Below, in pieces: positions 36,401 through 48,400 of a stretch of 64,000 nt of DNA. Source of the stretch: Corbicula japonica (Eukaryota > Mollusca > Bivalvia > Venerida > Cyrenidae). The notes beneath the pieces were generated by a model. It was given only the letters and a program-made list of their open reading frames with translations, was not told the origin of the DNA and made no database searches. A program made the position numbers and the translations under genes. Every line of letters begins with the position of its first letter. The first letter of the stretch is position 1. The DNA is taken from positions 558,001 through 622,000 of the forward strand of contig JAZAYU010000219.1 in NCBI GenBank assembly GCA_038501625.1, given 5' to 3'.

Positions 36401-39400
36401 GAATTATACAATTGAGCAAATTCATGCCTCCCGGAATTTGTCATTTGCAGGTTTTGCGCTAAATTTGTTCCCGCAAAATTTAATGATAGTAAAGTATGAA
36501 TAAAGTTACCACAGTAGTATAAAACTGGGATGTATCCTTGCTTGCATTCTGAGGCCCCATCAGTGGTGGAGCTGGTAACATTGTGCTGGGAGCCTCCCCA
36601 GGTCACTGTAAACTGATTCTGTGTGATATACAGGTTCAAAGTGTCCACCAGGGACTGTAGGAGATTGTAACAATTATCCAGACCTGCAAAATGAGAATAT
36701 TTACTAAACTTCATGATAGGTTCTTTCACAACTTTTGGTTTGCGGGCTCCATTAATTTATTGTTTAATTGTTGAAGTCTGTCAGTTTTCCCACTTAGATA
36801 ATTTTTCACGCGTGTTTTTCACTCGTGTTTCAGTTCAATAATTTAACTCAAATGACTAATTAATTGGTTTTATAAAATAAACAATACAAACAAAACTTAA
36901 TGTATTGATAATTAACTGTCTAAAATGTTAACCTGAACAAAATTAAACCTAAACAATTAACAGTTTTATAGGGTGGCCCTTATCAAATTTTGATTAGTAT
37001 AATATGGTTTTAAGCATCAATTAAATTCCTTTTTATTTTATGTTTTCCAGGCCATTATAGAGCTTTCCCAGTGAAATAAAAATTGGTGATTTTGCTGTTT
37101 TGAAACAGTGGAATACCATTTTTATTTTCGCTGGTTTTGTTGAACTACTTTTCTAACTTACTAACTCCCTTTACAATTTTTTCGATTTGTTTGATAACTA
37201 AACATATAAAAAAGAAAATTTTATTTTCAGTATTTGCTGACCTACAATGAAAATTTCTTTGTTTCAGTAAGTGGCATAGAAGACACTCAGTTTTTGTTGT
37301 TCACTCATGAAATAAAATCAATACTTCCCAGAAACAAATATCCTCTAAAAATTACACAAAAACATCATTTTCACCCTTTAATCTATACAATTATACACAA
37401 TTTAACTTTCACCCTTTAATCTATACAATTATACACAATTTAACACATGTCCAACTGGTGAAGAACCAGATGGGCTGGCACACCTGATCTGGATCAACAC
37501 TGGAGGCTTCTCTGTCAGAAATAAAATAATGAATTAAGGAGCAAACAGGCAGATCCTGATCAGACGGCACAGGATGAGCAGCTGATCTGGATCTGCATTG
37601 TTCGCCCATACCACTAGAGTCCTATCTTTGGAATAAAGGGTAACAAATCGAATAAATTACACACAAATTACAAACTTACTTGCGGGAACGCAAGTAATTG
37701 TAGCAGTAAACATAACTCTGTTTGACAAGCTGCGTTTCTTACGACCATTATTTGATGCCAAAGTGACCGCAGTACTCTGTAGTTTGCACGATTTTGTCTT
37801 CACACAGCCAGCTTGACCTATTTTTGCAGTGACAATGTTGGTGACGTCTGTGACAAGGCTGGCATCCAGTGAAGTTAAGGTGTTGTATGTTCCAGAGAAA
37901 TATAAAGTGTTTTTCTGCGCTTTTGTTTTAGCTGAAATGTATTGAGGTGGTATGAAAATAAATTATAACAAGATATTACATTTGATGTTCGAATTTTAAA
38001 ACCAGTTAAAAGTAGCTCTAAAAATAAGATTGCATACCTGTACATGAAGGTATTTGGGAGAACGGATTATCATCATTGTAATTATTCCATGTATATCCAG
38101 TGTCAGGACCGCAGGTCAGCCCTGAGGTGTTTACATAGATGTCATTGTCAAAGTCATAACCCTGGTGGCAAGCCGGATGGCAGACATGTGTCTCATTTTT
38201 GCTGCTGACGATGGTCTGACAGTTTAACTCTCCATAGTCCAATAACGATGGTTCATCAGTACACTCTAGCAATGAAAACAGTCATGTGAAAATTACATTA
38301 TAGAAGTCCTACAGTATACAAATGTATAGTACAGTGTAGGTATTACGTCGTACAGTATGAGTAGGTATCAAGTTCTATAGTACAGTGTAGGTATTTTGTC
38401 CTATACTTTATGGTAAGAAATATGTCCTATAGTATAGCATTGGTATTTTTTCCTATAGTAAAGCATATGTTTACCGCCAAATACATAATATACAATGTCG
38501 TCTGCTCAATTTTATCATGTGATTTCAACGATTGGGCACAAGGTAATAAAACTGAGCACGGAAACCAGTCTCAAATCTCAAGCATCTGATTGGCTGAAAT
38601 GGCGACCAGTCCTGGCATAAACTTCCTGAAGACACCTTTTTCTGTGACATGCTCCTAATGACAGGGTGTCAACAGAAGAAAACTAGAATCTGTTTTTGTG
38701 AAAAACGCATGTCTCCCACCTGCGCCCGATTGAAAGAAGGGTCTATAACAGCAATCATCGTATGAAGTTTTAATAGGTAACATAAAACTCCAGTTAGTGA
38801 GAGGAAACCATTTTCACTCATCGGGCCCCTGTGACCTTGACCTTTGACCTACTGACCCCAAAATCAACAGGAGTCCTCTACTCGATAAGAACATCCATCC
38901 TATGGAGTTTGAAGGCTCTGGGTGAAAAAGATCTTCTGTTATTGAGTGGAAACGGTTTTCACTCTTCGGGCCCCTGTGACCCTGACCTTTAACAGACTAA
39001 CCCCTATTCAATAGGGTTCTTCTACTCAATAAGGGCTATCACCCTATGAAGTTTGAATGCTCTGGGTCAAACGGTACTCGAGTAATTGAGCAGAAACCGT
39101 TTTCACTCTTCGGGCCCCTGTGACCTTGACCTTTGACCTACTGACCCCAAAATCAATAGGAGTCCTCTTCTCAATATGGACATCCACCATATGAAGTTTG
39201 AAGGCTCTGGGTGAAAGAGAACTCCTGTTATTGAGCGGAAACGGTTTTCACTGTTCAGGCCCCTGTGACCTTGACCTTTGACCTACTGACCCCAAAATCA
39301 ATAGGGTTCTTCTACTCAATAAGGGCTATCACCCTATGGAGTTTGTAGGCTATGGGTCAAAGGGTACTCGAGTTATTGAGCGGAAACGGTTTTCACACTT

Positions 39401-42400
39401 CGGGATCTGTGACCTTGACCTGTGACCTACTGACCCCAAAATCAATAGGGTTCTTCTACTCAATAAGGGCTATCACCCTATGAAGTTTGAATGCTCTGGG
39501 TCAAAGGGTACTCGAGTTATTGAGCGGAAACGGTTTTCAAACTTCGGGCCCCTGTGACCTTGACCTTTGACCTACTGACCCCAAAATCAATAGGGTTCTT
39601 CTATTCAATAAGGGCTATCACCCTATGAAGTTTGAATGCTCTGGGTCAAAGGGTACTCCAGTTATTGAGCGGAAACGAAGTGTGACAGACGGACTGACGG
39701 ACAAGGCAAAACCAATATGTCTCCCCCAGAGGGGGTGAGACATAATAAACAGTAACATTAAGTGGTTCTTATCATTCTTCATGTTAAAAAATAATATTTT
39801 CCATTACCGTAGTATCATTTAATTTGCGAGGAGGAAATTTCGCAAAAACCTGTTAATAACAAATTTGCAGGGGCATAAATTTGTGCAACTGTATTTTCCT
39901 GTAAAGAAACATTGTTAAATGGTTTAATTTCGCTGGGGTTGAATTTCGCGCTCTTGCCATAACGTGAAATATGTTAAAATCAGGGATTCTAAAATTTCAA
40001 AATCCCAATCGGACATTGGCGCCAAAATTGACATTTCGACGACTTCCGGTTCGCACAAACTGCGACTTCAGGTCCCCTGTTCAGCGTATTTCACTCTCCA
40101 GACCCCCACTCCATTTCTCTTTTCTGGCATATTTTCTCGTCGGCGATATCCTACAACCTCTCAAAAGATTAATGGTTTTCGAGCTGTAGACCAAAAAATT
40201 CTTTGATCGATTTATAAAAACGGCACGCGACGTTTGAAGTTTACGGCGATCGGCGTCTTTGTTGTAATACACAAGCATACCATGCATTTAATGGTTCAAA
40301 ACAGTTATCTTCAGCAGTGTTCATAGCGATTGCGAAGTGGATTATTTAGTTATTAAAAATGTTTTCTCTCTCGGAATTTCGGGAGGCAAGTATTCGCTTT
40401 ACGTCGATCACACCATGTTTTGTAACACTATATTATAGTTGTTTGAAATATTATTCTTTTCTTTACCGGATGTAGTAATTTTTGAATCTACGAACTTACA
40501 AGAGTCAGCATATGCAACATTACTCGGAAATAAATGTTGATTACGTAGATTTTTGTAAATTTGAAATTTATTTGAATCGTTATATGCGTAAGTAACCAAG
40601 CCGGTCACTCGAATTTTTTCACATTTAAGTATATATTTATTTGAGCCATTTCAAATTTGTTGTGAAATGCTAACAGTTCAAGTAAAATTCTCATGATATA
40701 AGTTTTCTTTAAATTCAATAAACAGCAATTTTCGGTCGTCGGTCTTTTAGAATTACGCACATATAGGACTAACATGTCTGTCAATAAAATGCAAACTGTT
40801 TTATCGTTTACGTTAATTAATACAACCATTTGTAAATTTTGCTTTCTTAAATTCTGACGTCAGACAGCCTTTGACTGGCGCAGTCCATTTCTGGAAATTA
40901 AATAACCCGCCCGTTGTTAAAGTGAGATCGACCACATCCTGTTTCATCTATGCCGCAGGCTATTCACGGAACGTTTAGTCATGGAAGTCATGGTAGCAGA
41001 CTTGTGAAGTCGCTAATTGACAGGTTAATAGCTGATTAAGCTGTGAAAAAAATGTACATGTAGGTAATTTTGTAACAGTTTGTAGGCCAATATTCATGAC
41101 CGATTTTTTAAACCAATTTTGAAATTTCAATCGGACATTCTTCCCGAAAATCGGTCAATGACCGGCCTGCCGACGATTTTAGAATCCCTGGTTAAAATTA
41201 AACCCAAGCGACATAAATTGATTTAACAGTATGAAAATCTTCAAACAAATCTATTTTTGTTGTATGTTTATAATCCTATCTACAAAAGATGTGTGATGCT
41301 AACAAAAACAGGAAAATAAAGAACAAAATCCTTACTACTTGGGCATGTATTATTTATGTTCCCGCATTTTACAATGTCAACAGTAGACCCAGTGCAATTG
41401 GCGCCTCCATTTTTAGGAGTTGGATTTTCACAGACTCGGGTCCTTTGTTGGATGCCTTGTCCGCAAGTCACAGAACAGACGCCTGATGTACCCCAGCTTG
41501 TCCAACCGCCATTCACTGAAATCAAGAGAATATTTTATATTATTATACCTCACACGATTAGTTTACTATATAGCGTAATGTGACATCACATGCTGACAAT
41601 CCGTAATGTTACCCTCTTGACATTACCTATACGCCCGCTTGACATTACGAATCGGCCCTCGCGTGCATTGAATACCGGGACCCAAGTTTTAGTCATTCAA
41701 TTTAATGTTTTATTGATTAAATTGACTTTTTATTTTGTGTTAATATCATTGTTGAATAAATTTGTAAAAGTTTCCGAATTATTTTGTTCGGTATAATAAA
41801 ATAAATATCACATCCTTCAGTGGGTGATAGAACGTTATGTTCACCCTTGACAGGTAATGTCAACCTCGGCTAACGCCTCGGTTGACATTACCTGTCTCGG
41901 GTGAACATTCCGTTCTATCACCCACTGAAGGATGTGATATTTATATAATACTGTGGTATCATTTAATTTTGCAGTGCCTAATTTTTGTGCATGTGATGCA
42001 TTTGACATATTTGTGTGGAAACAAACTTGCACTGTTGTATTATTCTCAAATGATAAGATATTAACCCTTTCCTACATACATATGTATATACACCTTAATG
42101 GCATGGATGGCTTTTTAATTTATAAGGTTATTTCTGACCAAAAAGCTAACAGTGCAGATTCTGAACAGACTGATCTGGGAATACACTGGTTGCACATGCA
42201 TAATGGGCCTAGGTAGGTCATAATTACAAATACAGTAACCATTTCAACTGATCAGATTATTAAAATTTGAGACTGATCTCTAAACTCTGTTTTATGATCT
42301 TGGGCTCAGAAGAATGACAACCTCTAGATCTGAGACTTACCTTGTAGCATGATGGTATAATCACTTTGAATGCCAGGGGCAGATCCAGAGGGGGTTAAGT

Positions 42401-45400
42401 AGGGTTATTTTATTTTCATGGAAATTTTAGTTTAAAAAATTGGAAATTATCATTTACCGCTAACTGCCATAACTGCCTCAAAAGAACCCCCTTTCTGAAA
42501 ATCTTATAGAACCCAGTATGCTACAAACCTATCAATGTCTGGCACAGGTTTCCAGTACGGTTCTTAGTGCATGTGCACTTGTATCCTGCCACACTGTCAA
42601 CACATGTTCCTCCATTATGACACACATTCCCTGAGCAATCGTTGATGTTCACGCTACAGTTAACGCCAGAATATCCAGGAGTACATGTGCACTTGTAGCC
42701 ATTATCTGTGTCTTTGCACTCAGCACCATTGTAACAAGGTGAACTTGCACAGTCATCAAACTCTGTAAACAAACTATATTTTAAACTTTTCCTCCATAGA
42801 TACACCTTTATTGCATGGGCGAACAGTTTAGATCCAGATAAGCCGGCGCATCTATGCCGTCTGATCTGGATCTTAACTGTTGGCTTTTTGATTTGTTAGG
42901 TTATTTCTGACCTAAATGCGACCAGTGCAGATCCTAATATGCTGGCTGATCTGGATCTACACTGGTCGCACATGCGTAAAAATGTATAAATATGGAGGAA
43001 AGGATCACTTGGTTATGTCATACCATTTATTCATTGCTATTCATCATTCTAAACTTCTTGGCTGACCTCTGAGCCTATCAGATTAAGACCTCAAATGTAA
43101 GCCAGTGAAAGTGTGTTCTTTCCTTGCTATGTGATTGAAACTATTTTGTTCATTTTGCAATAATGGAAATTTTTCTTAAACATTATATGGCTTATTCAGA
43201 GTTTATATTACTTGTTGTTCAGCCTGAAACAGAAATAAACATTTTGTAATGATACATGTACATTTCAACAGTTTCATAAACCACACTGAGTCGGCATTTA
43301 TTTATTTTAAAAACTGAACTTGATCTTTTTGTCCGCGTAGCTTAGTAGTAACTAATGAATTTTTATGTATCTATCTGCTAGGTTTACTATCAAAATTTGG
43401 GCTGAAGGTTATAAAACTGTGATTGGAAACCAGTCTCAAATCTCAAGCTTATGATAAGCTGGAATGGCGACTGGTCGCCATTTCAGCCAATCACATGATT
43501 GAGATTTGAGACTGGTTTCTATGCTCAGTTTTATAACCTTCTGGCCTGATCAACATATAAGAGAATGGAAAGATAATGCTTATTTGATACAACTGCTCTC
43601 TGACATGTAAATACTATCCTTACAGCATGACACAAGTTGTAACAATCTAGATTTTCAAGTCACTATTTTGGGAAAGAATATGTAAGTAGCCAGGAAGCTC
43701 ATTTATGCTTGATGATTTCGGATTCAAGTAACAGTCTCACTGCACCAATTTCTCACCTGTGACATTTTGTCCCCAAACAGCAAATTTCATAAACATGAGT
43801 CTCTAGAATTCAAGTGCAAATTTTTTAATTAGAGGTGTTACAGGACAAGGAAAAAATCTATAATTCCGGACAGCCCCTTAAGCATGAGGGCCTGGGTTTG
43901 AGTAACAGTTTTACAGCACATTTTCTCTCTCTGTCGCAAGACTTTGGACAGACATGTACATTTTAAAAATTGTCACTTTAGTAAAAAAGCGGTATAACTC
44001 CTTATTTCAATAATACCTATACACCTTTCCTCCTTAGACACACATTGATTGCATGGGAGAACAGTGTAGATCCAGATCAGTAGGCACATCCGTGCTGTCT
44101 GATCAGGATCTGCACTGTTTGCTTTTTGATTTGTCAGGTTATTTCTGACCGAAATGCGACCAGTGCAGATCCTTATCAGACGGCACAGATGTACTGGCTG
44201 ATCTGGATCTACACTTGTCACACATGCGTAAAAATGTGTATAGAGGAAAGAGATACTGTGTTTGCACTATTTTGATGAAATAATTTCTTTATTACCATCA
44301 CATTTTGTGGCTGTCACAACAAATTTCCCATCTGCCTCAGCAAACTGTCTCCAGTTTAGAAGATCTCCACTAAGTCCCATCAAACATGTATAATTATCGT
44401 TGTATATTGGAACATCAGTGCGAGACCAAATGTGTAGCTGAGCAAACCGTCCAAGAAAATTCCCAGCTAAAACAACACAAGGATACAATCAGTGCCCAAG
44501 GTTATAAAGCTGAGCATGGAAACCAGTCTCAAATCTCAAGCATCTGATTGGCTGAAATGGCGACTGGTCGCCATTTCAGCCAATCATATGCTTGAGATTT
44601 GAGATTGGTTTCCAAACTCAGTTTTATAACCTTCAGTCCAGGTACCACACAAGAAAACATCAAGTATCAGTAGGATTACATTCTATGAAGTCATTATCAC
44701 AAACATTTATCTATGTTGACTGGCATATTAAGAAATTCAAATGCCACAAAACAGTCAATAATCTACTAGTTTCACCATCATGCCATCTCATCTGGTTCTA
44801 CACCGTCACAGTGTTGTCAGAAATTACCTAATAAATCTAAAAACAAACAGTGAAGATCCTTATAAAATGCCATAGATGAGCAGGCTGATTTGGATCTGCA
44901 CTGTTCCACCAAGCCATAAAGGCATATAATATTATACAGTTATTTCATATGTGATTTGGGAACAGTTAATCTGTTGGCCCAATGGTGGAGGGGATAGTGT
45001 TTTGAACTGCTCAAAACACTATCCCCGACACCGAGGGACAACTGTTTGACTGTTCCCAGATCACATATAAAATAACTGTTTTATTACCTGATCAAATTCA
45101 ATGGAGGAAACCTCTATTACTTTAGAGCGCGCGAGGGAAACAGTCGAAACTATTGACCGGTCAACTGTTAGCTCAACAAACCACTCGCTCAAACGGGGAA
45201 TCCTCTATGACGTCAGAGCACGCGAGGGAAACAGTCGAAACTATTGACCTGTCAACAGTTCGCGAACGTGGACATTTTAAGAATTTCAGAAAACAGTAAG
45301 AAATACCAAATTACATTTATATAAGGTATCAGGTAATAAAATGGAATAAAGGGTTAAATCAATCAAACAGTCATTCTGACAACCATACTATTTAATGTCA

Positions 45401-48400
45401 ACAATGATATTCTGAGAATCAATAATCAGGCACAGATTTCTTATTGAATTACCTCTTTATTAACCCTTTACTATAAGAGATCTGTGCCCAATGTTATAAA
45501 ACTGAGCATGAAAACCAGTCTCAAATCTCAAGCATCTGATTGGCTGAAATGGCGACCAGTCGCCATTTCAGCCAATCAGATGCTTGAGATTTGAGACTGG
45601 TTTCTAATCTCAGCTTTTTAACCTTTAGCCATGGCTTTTATCCCATAGATAAACAGTGTAGATCCAGCTGATAAGAATCTACACTGGTGGATTATAGGTT
45701 CATCAACTTTTTCTGACCAAGAAGCAAACAGTAGATCCAGATCCGACAGCACAGATATGCCTGCAGTTATATAAACAAGACCTGAATGTGTTCTTTATGA
45801 TAATTTCAGGGTTTACCTCCTACAGTAACATGGTTAAAATCATAGTGTTTACCTCCTATGGTTATATCAACTGGACTGGATGTGCCCTGTATGACAGGTT
45901 CTGGCAGGGACTGATGTAGAACCAGCAGATAATCAACAAACCTCCCCTAGTTATATTCCCCCCCCCCCACACACACTTATTTCAACATGGCTCTGTTTTG
46001 CAGAAAATCGAAGTGTTTACCTCCTATGGTTATATCAACTGGACTGGATGTGCCCTGTATGATGGGTTCTGGCAGGGACTGATGTAGAACCAGCAGATCA
46101 CCAACAAACCTCCCCTAGTTATATTCCCCCCCACCCCTTATTTCAACATGGCTCTGTTTTGCAGAAAATCAAAGTGTTTACCTCCTATGGTTATATCAAC
46201 AGGACTGGATGTGCCCTGTATGATGGGTTCTGGCAGGGACTGATGTAGAACCAGCAGATCACCAACAAACATGTCCAGATAATGTTCTGTATGCACCAGG
46301 CTGATTATGTTCCATGGTTTGTTAGTGGAAATGTCTACTTTAGTCGGATGAAGACCACTGCAGAAAAAAATGTTGCCAACTTTAAAATATACCACAATGT
46401 AAAGTGTATAACACATATAAAAATGACTATTACAGTCGAATTGCGATAACTCGAAGTCCGAAGGGACCGACGATTTACTTCGAGTTATCGCGAACTTCGA
46501 GTTATCGCGACTTTGACTTTTCCAGAATACCATGCGAGTATTTAGAAAGTATCGACGTTCAAATATTATAACACCATACGGTACGTACATAACAAATGTT
46601 TGTTGTAAAGTTTGCTCAATAAAACAAGATGATTATGTTTTAAAGTATTTTATTACTCAGTTTTATTTTCATGATTATACACAAAAAGATCGATGAAGAA
46701 ACAACATTTTAACAAATGTTAACACATATCATTGTACCAACACGAGAAATACAATAGCGTTACGACCTACGTGCAGATATATTCACAATAAATTATTAAT
46801 TAAAACAACCAGTACACATTTAATTAAGAGCAACTACAGATCACGACATGCTACAAAATACACTATTACAAAGCAACACGGGAGTCACAGAATTCGACTA
46901 GAGAACTTTGACGCAACTTGCTCAAATGGTCTAATTTGTCTCGAAGTAGAGTTCGGTGTAGATTATTTAACATTGACAATTCGTGTTCACTGTAAGACCT
47001 ACACTCAAAATATTCAAACATGCCATTCAGAAAATTAAAGGACGTTTTATAGAAAGAAATATTAACAACTCCAAATGTTTGTTTGACACTAATTTGAGAC
47101 AAATCACTCTTATTGTTTGCTTCACATTCATATCATTACAATGAAGTGCCACTAACAACTCTTGTTGACAAGTTGGCAATAAACAAAAGACTTCGAACAA
47201 CCTCGCGGGAGGTGTGGAAAACCGTGTCAGTTATGTACTTCGAGTTATCGCGATTAAATTGTTCTTAATTCCTATTCAAGGGACTTATTAATATGTTCGA
47301 GATATCGCGAATTTCGAGTTATCGCGTTTCGAGTTATCGCAACTTTTTTTAGTTGAATATATAAGGAAAATTGACGGGACCGGCGGCCGACTTCGAGTTA
47401 AACCGTCATTTCGAGTAATCGGGTTTCGAGTTATCGCGATTCCACTGTATATCATTTTCTTATCATGTCTGTTAAAACAAACTTGGCCTTAATGGCTTAA
47501 TAATTCCTTAGTAACACTCCATTAAGGACTTTCAACTTTACCGGCAACTCTAAAACTCAAAATATGTAACAAACACTTTATGAAATACTTTGCTGTATTT
47601 GAGTAAGCATCTGGACAGTCAACTGACATAATACATATAACAGTCTTATTCATATCATAGTAAAATACATTTCCTTTCATCTATTGGAAAGCTTATGTCA
47701 TAAAACATATAATACAGACAAACTGAGCTACTGCTCAACATGATAATTATTGATTGAAAATATTAGCTCTTCAATAATTTCTTCACATATGCATAGTCTG
47801 TCATTACTAAATTTTAATTTTCAAGTAAAATTAAATATGTCTGTATGACCCAACTTTTCAAAGCTCAATGACCAGTTTTAAAAATAAAACAAAATCTTCG
47901 TGCATATCTTACAACACCTCCTAGCATTCATTACATTTAACCAAAGAGAAATTAATTTTCTTCTTATTCAATTTCACTCAAACGAAGATAATTACATTTT
48001 TTGTGGACTTGGCTTTTTCCAATTGTGATTTGTCCATTCCTAGCAAATATGGATTTTCAAGAAGGTCAGTCTTCACAGATGTCTTTATTTTTATAACAAG
48101 AGCCAGTCGGAAACGACTGCACGCTCGACTATTCGAAAAGTCAGAATTATTAAGCACATTGAAACTGGGCTTCATTTAAACTGGGGAGTGATTCAGGAGT
48201 TTATGACACCCCCAACAAACACACATGAACAAAAGTTTCTTAATCCAAGTTAGGAAATCAATAAAATACACTTAATTTATTCTTGTAGATTTTTTTTAGG
48301 GTTTACACAACCCAGCCCATAAACCCCTGATCCCACACCCATCAACCCACTATCTTTGCCCACCTATAGTTGTGTGGCGTGGTGAAGTACAGTATGGTAT

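Noticed and set aside
38660..39745. CRISPR array
   Set aside because: Regular ~145-bp repeats without short unique spacers; eukaryotic context. The same argument applies to the arrays at 48930-50460 and 52380-53030.
40408..40829. Minus-strand frames inside the hAT-like element as transposase
   Set aside because: Both are under 80 codons and lack hAT dimerisation or DDE motifs.
45853..45941. Additional coding exon of the receptor
   Set aside because: It is a fragment of the 46182 exon. Reading from the nearest upstream AG in the phase required by the gene reaches a stop quickly, so it is annotated as a pseudo-exon.
46866..47102. 78-codon minus frame as transposase of the pogo-like element
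   Set aside because: No DDE or helix-turn-helix motif is visible, and the length is far below a Tigger transposase.
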